Below, in pieces: positions 41,550-48,202 of a DNA stretch of 48,202 bases (positions are counted from its first letter, which is position 1; each line of letters starts with the position of its first letter). The translations under genes and the position numbers were made by a program. Origin of the DNA: EX4484-217-1 sp964496035 (lineage in GTDB: Archaea; Thermoproteota; Thermoprotei_A; EX4484-217-1). The notes below the pieces were generated by a model, which ran no database searches, was not told where the DNA came from, and saw nothing but the letters and a program-made list of their open reading frames with translations. The stretch lies in assembly GCA_964496035.1 (NCBI GenBank), contig CAZBXI010000006.1, positions 1-48,202 of the forward strand, given 5' to 3'.

Positions 41550-42290
41550 ATGCCCTTTGAGAAAAACGATTTCATACTGATAGACTACACAGCTACAATT
41601 AAGGAGACCGGAGAACTCATAGATACAACAATAGCTGATGTAGCTAAGAAGCATAAAAAATATAGTGAAGGAAAAGTGTACGAACCACTACTTGTGATAT
41701 TAGGTGAGCATAGGGTAGTAGAGGGTCTTGAAGAAGAACTCGCGAAAATGAATATTGGCGAGGAAAAAACCATCGAAGTACCCCCGGAAAAAGCTTATGG
41801 TAGAAGAGACCCAAATAAAGTAAAATTAATGCCCTTAAGAAACTTCACAAGAAGAGGAATATATCCTAAAGTAGGTGAAGTAGTGGAAATAAATGGGGTT
41901 CCAGCAACTATTAGAAACATTACTGGAGGAAGAGTAATAGTGGATTTTAACCATCCCTTAGCAGGGAAAACAATAGTTTACCAGGTTAAGGTTCTCAAGA
42001 AAATAGAAGACCCTTTGGAAAAAGTAAAGTACTTGCTTCATAGGAGATTAAGGAACATACCTCCAGAGAAGTTCACAGTAAAAGTAGTTGAAGGTTCTCT
42101 GAGAGTAGATATGCCTAAGGAAGCGTACCTTATAGATAATATTCAATATGTAAAGCAGACAGTTGCAAAAGAAATAGAGAAATACGTACCCGTAGCGCCA
42201 ACTGTAGAGTTTGTAGAAAAATATACTATAAAGCTACCTGAGGTGCAGCCGGTTTCTGAGAAAAAGGTTGAAGCTAAGAGCACCGGTTAA
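41550..42290 (+). CDS. FKBP-type peptidyl-prolyl isomerase with C-terminal extension
   Basis: A SlyD-like FKBP prolyl isomerase and chaperone. The N-terminal 145 residues hold the FKBP fold with an inserted flap: FILIDYTATIKETGELIDTT, GEHRVVEGLEEELAKMNIGE, PPEKAYGRRDP and the late GGRVIVDFNHPLAGKTIVYQ. A C-terminal domain (about residues 150-246) is common to archaeal long FKBPs. ATG 41550 is chosen because GGTGA lies 4 bases upstream; TTG 41535 lacks a site. It overlaps the convergent UPF0179 gene by 17 bases. Confidence 0.93.
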   Translation: MPFEKNDFILIDYTATIKETGELIDTTIADVAKKHKKYSEGKVYEPLLVILGEHRVVEGLEEELAKMNIGEEKTIEVPPEKAYGRRDPNKVKLMPLRNFTRRGIYPKVGEVVEINGVPATIRNITGGRVIVDFNHPLAGKTIVYQVKVLKKIEDPLEKVKYLLHRRLRNIPPEKFTVKVVEGSLRVDMPKEAYLIDNIQYVKQTVAKEIEKYVPVAPTVEFVEKYTIKLPEVQPVSEKKVEAKSTG

Positions 42291-42723
42291 TAAGTGCTTT
42301 TGTTAGCGACAGATTTCTTGGGCAATCTATTTTACCATATATTTTCACTATCTTACATTTATCACCACTTTTTAGCCCTATAGGGTTACATAGTTCGTAA
42401 TTTATACATGACAGTTTAGAGCAATTAATAGGATGTAATGTGATTATAGCGCCCTCTATGGCATATGATGTACGTATAGCTACCTCTAATGGTGCTTCTC
42501 TAACTTCTACAACTACTAGGTCAGTGTTGAGTGCTTTACATTTGTGCTTTTTCTTTCTGACATTAATTACTTCATATACTCTGTCTTTCTCGAGATTGCC
42601 TACGCAAACATTATATAATGGGCATGACCTACATTGCTCATAAACTTGTCCTTCAAAGAGAAACCTATATCCCTTCTTAGCGTTTTCTACGGAGATTAAT
42701 GTTATTATTTTCCCTTGTTTCAT
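42274..42723 (-). CDS. UPF0179 cysteine-rich protein
   Basis: A 149-residue archaeal protein of the UPF0179 family with eight or more conserved cysteines, including QCRSCPLYNVC and CSKLSCINYELC, then CKIVKIYGKIDC. The pattern suggests one or two metal or iron-sulfur sites. The ATG has GGAGATGA 7 bases upstream. It lies 23 bases after the G1P dehydrogenase gene in one transcript. Function is not known. Confidence 0.9.
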   Translation of the reverse strand: MKQGKIITLISVENAKKGYRFLFEGQVYEQCRSCPLYNVCVGNLEKDRVYEVINVRKKKHKCKALNTDLVVVEVREAPLEVAIRTSYAIEGAIITLHPINCSKLSCINYELCNPIGLKSGDKCKIVKIYGKIDCPRNLSLTKALINRCS

Positions 42724-42746
42724 AGTACTTCATCTCCTAAATGCTA

Positions 42747-43811
42747 CTAGTCAATGACTCCAGTTTTCTTTGCAAGGTTTTCAGCTGCTTCCCATGTTAA
42801 ACCCGATTCTCCGAGAATGGTGTACCTTTCCGGTCTAATCCTGTGAGCTATCGTTAGTGCCTTGATTATATAGTAATCGTCTATACCTAACTCCTTAGCT
42901 GTAGTAGGCGCCCCTACCTCTCTCAATGTTTTCCGTATTTTTCTCCAGTTTTTACCATGCAAGTACGCCATCATAATTGTGCCTACACCACATTGTTCTC
43001 CATGAAGCGCAGGCTTAGGAGCCACAATGTCTAATGCATGGCTAAAAAGGTGCTCAGACCCGCTAGCTGGTCTAGAAGAACCAGCTATGTGCATAGCTAT
43101 ACCGCTACTTATAAGAGCCTCCATAACAACTCGTACAGACTCTTCTGTTCCTCTACGTATAATTGAAGCATAGTTTATTACGTGTTTTGCTGAGAGCAGA
43201 GCTAGAGAAGCTGCATAGTCACCATAGTACTCGTTTTTTAACTTATGTGCAAGCCTCCAATCCAAGACAGCTGTAAACTTAGCTATTAAATCACCTACAC
43301 CAGATGCCAATAATCTATAGGGTGCTTTAGCTATGATTTCAGTGTCAGCAATTATAGCTACAGGCCCTTCAACTTTAATAGATGTTGGTCTTTCAAGACC
43401 TTTAATTGAGGCGAAGGGAGAAGCTATTCCATCATGTGAAGCTGCCGTAGGAACACTTACGAAAGGTTTACCTAGGCTTGTGGCTATGTACTTCGCTGTA
43501 TCTATAGATTTACCGCCACCGAAACCCATAATAACATCGTATTTTTCGCTTTGTATTTGGTCCAATAGTTCCTTTAAGTGGTTTATATTTGTGCTTCTAG
43601 TTATGAGATAATTTACATTAAACCCTCCGTCTTCAAGTATTTGTATAATCTCCTTTCCATACAATTTAATAAGATTGGGACCTGTGATCAGCAACACGTT
43701 TTTGCCAAGCTCTAAATCCTTAAGGTACTGAGGGATTTGTTTACTAACACCCTTACCTATAACTATCTTACGAGGAAGTTTAATAACGTGTATATGTGCT
43801 GTTTTACCCAC
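42747..43811 (-). CDS. egsA: sn-Glycerol-1-phosphate dehydrogenase
   Basis: This enzyme reduces dihydroxyacetone phosphate to sn-glycerol-1-phosphate, setting the stereochemistry of archaeal lipids. The protein (about 354 residues) has IGFGGGKSIDTAKY-like text (MGFGGGKSIDTAKYIATS), SVPTAASHDGIASPFASIKG, and zinc ligands in SGSEHLFSHAL and HGEQCGVGT. GTG 43811 is preferred because GGGAGG lies 7 bases upstream and other archaeal proteins begin just before this HVIKLP segment; an ATG at 43826 sits at the predicted transcription start from the TATA element CTATATAAG (43848-43856). Confidence 0.95.
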   Translation of the reverse strand: MGKTAHIHVIKLPRKIVIGKGVSKQIPQYLKDLELGKNVLLITGPNLIKLYGKEIIQILEDGGFNVNYLITRSTNINHLKELLDQIQSEKYDVIMGFGGGKSIDTAKYIATSLGKPFVSVPTAASHDGIASPFASIKGLERPTSIKVEGPVAIIADTEIIAKAPYRLLASGVGDLIAKFTAVLDWRLAHKLKNEYYGDYAASLALLSAKHVINYASIIRRGTEESVRVVMEALISSGIAMHIAGSSRPASGSEHLFSHALDIVAPKPALHGEQCGVGTIMMAYLHGKNWRKIRKTLREVGAPTTAKELGIDDYYIIKALTIAHRIRPERYTILGESGLTWEAAENLAKKTGVID

Positions 43812-43847
43812 TAAGCTCCCTCCCATATCTTTTTAAGGACAACAAAT

Positions 43848-43856
43848 CTTATATAG
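43848..43856 (-). promoter_or_regulatory. TATA box of the egsA-UPF0179 operon
   Basis: On the minus strand CTATATAAG lies about 25 bases before 43826, placing transcription initiation at or next to the ATG there. The GTG start at 43811 would then have a 14-base leader with a GGGAGG site. Confidence 0.5.
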
Positions 43857-43959
43857 ATGTAATCCAATGATATGGTAACACGGCTGGTTAGTTTCTTTCT
43901 AAAGTACAGTTAAAGTAAGTGGGGAAGTAATTATTTAGGTCTTTCACTTGGTGAAGTAA

Positions 43960-44628
43960 ATGTTTAAAATGGAAAATGTTAAGCCTGAGGTAGGAAGTAG
44001 AATATTACATGGCACTACAACGGTAGCTGTAAAGTTTAAGAACGGAGTAGTTTTAGCAGCAGATAAAAGGGCTACTGCAGGCTACTATATTGCACATAAA
44101 AAAGTTAGGAAAATAGCTAAAATAGATGATAAAGCGGCTTTAACAATATCTGGGCTAGTCGCTGATGCACAAATGCTCGCTGACATAGTCAAAGCGGAAA
44201 TAGAGTACTACAAGCTCACGGCAAATAAAGATTTGACAATAAAGAGTATGGCATCTATTCTTTCAAATGTCATATTCTCAAGAGCAAGAATACTACCATA
44301 TATTGTTCAACTAATAGTAGCAGGGTATGACAGTGAACCAAGGATCTACACCTTAGACTGGTTTGGAACAGTAACTGAGGAGAAATACGTTGCTACAGGT
44401 TCAGGTTCCCCAATAGCTATAAGCATTATTGAAACCTCGTACCGTGATGACTTAAGCTTACACGAAGCCTTAGCAATAGCTGTTAAAGCAGTAAATGCTG
44501 CTATGAAAAGAGACGTAGCTTCAGGAGAAGGCATAGACGTTGTTGCCGTAACTAAAGAAGGTTACAGAGAATTTAGCAAAGAGGAAATAGAGAAAATAAT
44601 TTCAAACATGGGGAAGAAAGGGCTATGA
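43960..44628 (+). CDS. psmB: Proteasome beta subunit, catalytic
   Basis: A 20S proteasome beta subunit with an 18-residue propeptide ending HG before TTTVAVKFKNGVVLAADKR. Thr19 becomes residue 1 of the mature chain, with Asp17 and Lys33 (mature numbering, in AADKR and KVRKI) present, so it should be active. The late GSGSPIAISIIE and SGEGIDVVAVTKEGY regions are normal. The ATG follows GGTGA by 5 bases. Its stop codon overlaps the start of the aCPSF1 gene, so the two are translationally coupled, an order common in crenarchaea. Confidence 0.96.
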   Translation: MFKMENVKPEVGSRILHGTTTVAVKFKNGVVLAADKRATAGYYIAHKKVRKIAKIDDKAALTISGLVADAQMLADIVKAEIEYYKLTANKDLTIKSMASILSNVIFSRARILPYIVQLIVAGYDSEPRIYTLDWFGTVTEEKYVATGSGSPIAISIIETSYRDDLSLHEALAIAVKAVNAAMKRDVASGEGIDVVAVTKEGYREFSKEEIEKIISNMGKKGL

Positions 44629-46523
44629 TTAATGTTTACGAATATATAAAGAACACAATAGTTTCGTTAATGCCTTCTGAAGCTCAAATAACCAAGATAG
44701 AACTTGAAGGTCCCGAAATCGCGGTTTATGTGAAAAACGTAGAGGCCGTAGTTAGGAGCTCTGATGTTATAAAGAAAATAGCTAAAACAATAAAGAAACG
44801 TGTTGTCATAAGAACCGATCCAAGTGTTAGGAAATCTGAAAAACAAACTCGTGAAATTATAACTAAAATAATACCCAAAGAGGCAGATATTAAGAGTATA
44901 GAGTTTGACCATACCCTAGGAGAAATAGTCATAAAAACAGCTAAACCCGGGCTTGTAATAGGTAAGGGAGGAAATCTACTTAGGAAAATACTGCTAGAAA
45001 CAGGTTGGAGACCTAATATTGTAAGAGCGCCTCCCAAAGAAACAAAGACCTTAACCGGCGTTCTGCAAATACTTTTAGCAAAAAGCGAGTACAGGTTAAA
45101 CGTATTAAGAAGTGTTGGTCATAGAATACATAGATCACCATTATTCAAAAACACCCATGTTAGAATAACAGCTCTCGGAGGATTTAGGGAAGTAGGTAGA
45201 ACAGCAATACTTGTTGAAACAGCTGAAAGCAAAGTATTACTGGATGTGGGTTTGAATCCCGGAGCAACAAGCCCTATAAATGCTTATCCGAGATTCGATT
45301 TAGCAGATTTCGATATAACATCATTAGACGCTGTTGTAGTGACCCATGCACATTTAGACCACTGTGGTTTAGTACCATACCTGTTCAAATATGGGTACGA
45401 AGGCCCAATATATACTACCAAAGCTACGAGAGACCTTATGGTATTAATGCTTCAAGACCTTTTAGAGATAGCTGAAAGGGAAAACAAGTACATACCCTAC
45501 AGTATAAGGGAAGTTAGAAAAATGCTACTACACACTATACCGTTAAGTTATGGAGAAGTAACGGATATAGCACCTGATATTAGAGTTACTCTTTACAACG
45601 CAGGCCACATATTAGGTTCAGCTATGGTACATTTACACATAGGTGAAGGCTTACATAACATAGTGTTTACCGGGGATTTCAAGTATTGTAGAACAAGATT
45701 ACTGCCACGAGCAAACGATAGATTTCCAAGAGTAGAAACATTAATCATGGAAAGTACCTATGGAACAGACTATCTACCTCCAAGAGATGAAGCAGAAAGA
45801 GAGCTCATAAACAAGGTGAAGAAAATTATAGAGAAGAAAGGAAAAGTGTTGATTCCAGTGTTCGCTGTCGGCAGAGGGCAAGAAGTAATGCTAGTACTGA
45901 TAAACGGTATAAATAAAGGACTTCTACCTAAAGTCCCTATATATGTTGATGGAATGATAGATGAAGTTACTTCGATTCATGCTGTGTATCCAGAATTGTT
46001 ATCGGAGGAAGTTAAGGAAGCAATATATAGAGGCGAAAATCCCTTCGAGGCTGAGTACATTAAGAAGGTAGAGCATAGGGATGAGAGAAGGGCGATAGTA
46101 GACTCAGATGAACCAGCTATAATATTAGCAACATCAGGCATGTTGACAGGAGGCCCTTCCGTGGAGTATTTAAAGATGATGGCTAGAGATGAAGAAAACG
46201 CACTAATTTTCGTAAGCTACCAAGTTGAAGGAACATTAGGTAGAAAAATAAAAGATGGCCAACGCGAAATAGTAACATTCACGCCCGAAGGAAAAGTGGA
46301 GGTGTTAAAGATAAAACTTAAAGTATTTAGTATTGAAGGTTTCTCAGGCCATTCAGATAGGAGACAGCTACTTTCATTCTTAAATAATATTTCACCAAAA
46401 CCTGAAAGAGTAATATTAATTCATGGAGAAGAGAGCAAAGTATTAGCTTTAGCAAATACCGTTAGAAGAATGGGATTCGAAGTATACGCACCACGCATTA
46501 TGGATAGTTTAAGAGTAGCTTAA
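44625..46523 (+). CDS. aCPSF1 ribonuclease (KH-beta-CASP; transcription termination factor)
   Basis: A 632-residue archaeal cleavage factor related to the CPSF73 endonuclease that works in transcription termination. The N-terminal 175 residues hold KH domains (GLVIGKGGNLLRKILLETGW). The metallo-beta-lactamase core has THAHLDHCG at 240-248, HILGSAMVHLH and FTGDFKY. The beta-CASP part has ESTYGTDYL, VFAVGRGQEVMLVL, ATSGMLTGGPSVEYLK and GFSGHSDRRQLL, and the end has ILIHGEESKV. All metal ligands are present. It starts within the psmB stop region. Confidence 0.96.
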   Translation: MINVYEYIKNTIVSLMPSEAQITKIELEGPEIAVYVKNVEAVVRSSDVIKKIAKTIKKRVVIRTDPSVRKSEKQTREIITKIIPKEADIKSIEFDHTLGEIVIKTAKPGLVIGKGGNLLRKILLETGWRPNIVRAPPKETKTLTGVLQILLAKSEYRLNVLRSVGHRIHRSPLFKNTHVRITALGGFREVGRTAILVETAESKVLLDVGLNPGATSPINAYPRFDLADFDITSLDAVVVTHAHLDHCGLVPYLFKYGYEGPIYTTKATRDLMVLMLQDLLEIAERENKYIPYSIREVRKMLLHTIPLSYGEVTDIAPDIRVTLYNAGHILGSAMVHLHIGEGLHNIVFTGDFKYCRTRLLPRANDRFPRVETLIMESTYGTDYLPPRDEAERELINKVKKIIEKKGKVLIPVFAVGRGQEVMLVLINGINKGLLPKVPIYVDGMIDEVTSIHAVYPELLSEEVKEAIYRGENPFEAEYIKKVEHRDERRAIVDSDEPAIILATSGMLTGGPSVEYLKMMARDEENALIFVSYQVEGTLGRKIKDGQREIVTFTPEGKVEVLKIKLKVFSIEGFSGHSDRRQLLSFLNNISPKPERVILIHGEESKVLALANTVRRMGFEVYAPRIMDSLRVA

Positions 46524-47000
46524 CCTCCATATCTTATCTCCTATGTAGTGAATGTTACGTATGACCTTCCCTCTTTTCATGTGCTTGATCTCGTCGGAGC
46601 TATAGAGAGCTAAACCTACCGCTATTGGCTTATGATATTTTTCATCAATAATAAGCACCAAATCACCTTTACTAAAAGACCCTTCAATGTTCACTATACC
46701 AGGAGCCATGATGTTGGCACCATTCAGTATATGTTTAACCGCACCCATATCGACTATGACCTTAGGCATTCGTAAATCATTAATGTTAAATCTCAGTACA
46801 TGTCTTAGCAATGGCACTAGCTTGTCTCCTATTTCTACTAAAATAGGTTGGCCTTCATAGAAGTAAATAGTGTAGCTATTACATGTACCTATTTCCAAGT
46901 TCTTTTTAGGACTTATATTTAGAAAAGGAAGCTCGGCTAATATTTTCTTTATCAAGGACTTTTTCTCCTTCTTAGATAGCGCATGTCTGATACAGCCCAA
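46509..47000 (-). CDS. PUA-domain RNA-binding protein (MCT-1-like)
   Basis: A 163-residue protein with an N-terminal MCT-1-type domain (SKKEKKSLIKKILAELPFL, then YTIYFYEGQPILVEIGDKLV) and a C-terminal PUA domain (PKVIVDMGAVKHILNGANI, MAPGIVNIEGSFSKGDLVLI). Eukaryotic MCT-1 is a ribosome recycling and reinitiation factor; archaeal relatives are of unknown function. The start is TTG 47000; no better in-frame start lies close. It overlaps the aCPSF1 end by 15 bases and is divergent from the Lsm gene. Confidence 0.85.
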   Translation of the reverse strand: MGCIRHALSKKEKKSLIKKILAELPFLNISPKKNLEIGTCNSYTIYFYEGQPILVEIGDKLVPLLRHVLRFNINDLRMPKVIVDMGAVKHILNGANIMAPGIVNIEGSFSKGDLVLIIDEKYHKPIAVGLALYSSDEIKHMKRGKVIRNIHYIGDKIWRLSYS

Positions 47001-47050
47001 AACCTATCCCGACAAATATTTTAGGGACTACATTTTTAAACCTAAGTAAC

Positions 47051-47108
47051 TTTATATATACCGTGCATTTAACAGTATAAAAGTAGGAGTTATTTTTACT
47101 AGGAGGTG
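47051..47108 (+). promoter_or_regulatory. TATA box and strong ribosome-binding site of the Lsm-L37e operon
   Basis: TTTATATATA at 47051-47060 predicts initiation near 47080, giving a 40-base leader that holds AGGAGGTG at 47101-47108, 11 bases before the TTG start of the Lsm gene. A second TATAAAAG at 47077-47084 would be too close. On the minus strand TTTAAAAATG near 47031-47040 may serve the PUA gene. Confidence 0.55.
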
Positions 47109-47119
47109 CGTTGTAGGCT

Positions 47120-47353
47120 TTGGCAGAATCAGCAAAGAAACTGCTAAGCGAATCTCTAGGAAACATAGTCCTTGTGAAACTTAAAGGTGGAAGAGAAATA
47201 AGAGGAATATTGAAAAGCTATGACCAACACTTGAATCTTGTCTTAGAAAATGCAGAAGAAGTTAAAAGCAACGGTAAAACGAGAAAACTAGGAACGATAA
47301 TAATTAGAGGAGATAATGTAGTATTAATATCCCCTGTACCTATACCTATGTGA
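47120..47353 (+). CDS. Lsm/Sm-like RNA-binding protein
   Basis: A 77-residue Sm-fold protein that forms a ring on U-rich RNA. Sm motif 1 is seen in NIVLVKLKGGREIRGILKSYDQHLNLVL-type text (GREIRGILKSYDQHLNLVLE), and motif 2 in GTIIIRGDNVVLISPVP with the IRGDNV signature. The start is TTG 47120 behind a strong AGGAGGTG. It is followed by rpl37e 32 bases later, the conserved archaeal pair. Confidence 0.96.
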   Translation: MAESAKKLLSESLGNIVLVKLKGGREIRGILKSYDQHLNLVLENAEEVKSNGKTRKLGTIIIRGDNVVLISPVPIPM

Positions 47354-47385
47354 AATTTTAACCAGCATATGTAATGGTGTAGTTT

Positions 47386-47574
47386 ATGGTTAAAGGAACA
47401 ACATCTTTCGGTAAACATGGGAGAAGCAAATCACATATTAGATGTAGAAGGTGTGGAAGACACTCATTCAATGTGGCAAAGGGTTATTGTGCAGCCTGTG
47501 GCTTTGGTAGATCCAGAAGAATAAGGAGATACTCGTGGCAAAACAAGAAAGTAAACAAAGTTAGAATAGTTTAA
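47386..47574 (+). CDS. rpl37e: 50S ribosomal protein L37e (eL37)
   Basis: A 62-residue zinc-ribbon ribosomal protein with the N-terminal MVKGTTSFGKHGRSKSH and a zinc site from CRRCG and CAACG, separated by HSFNVAKGY. It is co-transcribed with the Lsm gene. The 269 bases after its stop, up to the tRNA-Ala, contain no supported gene. Confidence 0.97.
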   Translation: MVKGTTSFGKHGRSKSHIRCRRCGRHSFNVAKGYCAACGFGRSRRIRRYSWQNKKVNKVRIV

Positions 47575-47843
47575 AACAGTGCCCAAAATAGGCTAAACCA
47601 TAGAAACAAACGTAACACCTTATCAATGATCCATGTATTCTTTAGAGATGAAATCTTCTAGAGTGAAGCTTTTCAGTTCCTAAGTTTGTAGCTTTAATGG
47701 AACAGTACAAGGTAAGGTCAAGCGAGCCGGGTATTTCACGTAGCTATAAGAACAAGTTAAAGAAAGGGGAAAGAAAACTCTTAAAACAGCTCATAATAAA
47801 GCTGCTGAACAAAATAGGCAATATTGAAAGAATAAATGAAGAT

Positions 47844-47920
<77 letters not shown>

Positions 47921-48018
47921 ACATACCACAGAAGTGTTTATGCTTCGCTGATTTAAAATTTTATTGTTTAGTATCACTATTATCAACAATTTTACACCAG
48001 CACGCATACGGTAATACT

Positions 48019-48201
48019 TTAACTATTTTTCACTATACCTTTCTCTAATATTACTTGCTTTATGTAGGATTGTTCTAGTATTTGGGATACGGTTTTACCG
48101 TGCAGTAACATTACTTCACAATGTATTTTTAAGTTAATTTTAAACCCTAAATTAAAAGGTGTAAAATGTATGTACATAGGAAAATCTATAATGGGAATAT
48201 T
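48019..48201 (-). CDS. C-terminal part of an unrecognised protein (5' end outside window)
   Basis: A minus-strand frame is open from the end of the window to TAA 48019-48021, 60 codons with no start needed inside. It reads NIPIIDFPMYIHFTPFNLGF, then NLKIHCEVMLLHGKTVSQI and a helical tail EQSYIKQVILEKGIVKNS. The composition looks like real protein, with a clear hydrophobic pattern and a helix-like end. I do not recognise the family. The other frames here are full of stops. It is probably the 3' end of a gene beginning past the window edge. Confidence 0.5.
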   Translation of the reverse strand, partial: NIPIIDFPMYIHFTPFNLGFKINLKIHCEVMLLHGKTVSQILEQSYIKQVILEKGIVKNS

Positions 48202-48202
48202 C

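Overview
The window is a dense, AT-rich archaeal chromosome segment. These points identify the domain: sn-glycerol-1-phosphate dehydrogenase, DNA topoisomerase VI, proteasome beta subunits, aCPSF1, archaemetzincin, CTP-dependent riboflavin kinase, RpoH, an RNA polymerase with A split into A' and A'' but an unsplit B, and the order rpoH-rpoB-rpoA1-rpoA2-rpl30e-nusA-rps12. The split A with whole B and the presence of two proteasome beta paralogs point to the Thermoproteota (crenarchaeal side of TACK). GC-rich tRNAs in an AT-rich genome suggest a thermophile. Most genes have a GGTGA/GAGGTG ribosome-binding site, and GTG or TTG starts are common.

Layout. 0-9.3 kb: end of moaA, moaC, a membrane flippase-like gene, nadE, deoC, a riboflavin-type ECF transporter gene behind two palindromic operator-like repeats, top6BA, deoxyhypusine synthase, a tiny zinc-ribbon gene, a class II aldolase and a HAD phosphatase. 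9.3-13.1 kb: RtcB RNA ligase interrupted by a 467-residue intein with LAGLIDADG motifs, archaemetzincin, and an HTH/Zn-ribbon regulator. 13.1-19.6 kb: an accessory zone ending at a tRNA-Ser. It holds a ZIP metal transporter, a ferritin-like protein, an Lrp regulator, orphan small genes and at least five decayed genes: a peroxiredoxin fragment, a VIT1/CCC1 iron transporter broken at several points, a surface protein, a His/Cys (caspase-like) protein and a small frameshifted protein. A sixth gene at 13.1-13.7 kb also looks frameshifted. 19.7-31.4 kb: minus-strand information-processing block (rps10, EF-1A, rps7, rps12, nusA, rpl30e, rpoA2, rpoA1, rpoB, rpoH), with a DUF151 nuclease gene on the plus strand.

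31.5-48.2 kb: tRNA-Lys, diphthine synthase, a DUF357-FAD synthase fusion facing an HTH-riboflavin kinase (RbkR type), endonuclease V, a proteasome beta subunit lacking the catalytic threonine, a TFIIB-like protein, RtcA, NMN adenylyltransferase, SAM hydrolase, a phosphoesterase, a CYTH protein, an RNA m5C methyltransferase, a NIP7-like protein, an FKBP chaperone, UPF0179, G1P dehydrogenase, the catalytic proteasome beta subunit with aCPSF1, a PUA protein, Lsm, L37e and tRNA-Ala. An unfinished minus-strand reading frame runs off the end.

Links between regions. Riboflavin uptake (3.4 kb), its candidate regulator/kinase (33.2 kb) and FAD synthase (32.5 kb) form a plausible regulatory circuit. 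RtcB and RtcA act on RNA ends. Deoxyhypusine synthase and diphthine synthase modify translation factors. The most unusual parts are the 13-19.6 kb decay zone, the operator pair before the riboflavin transporter gene, the RtcB intein placed at a metal-binding cysteine, and the catalytic/non-catalytic proteasome beta pair.
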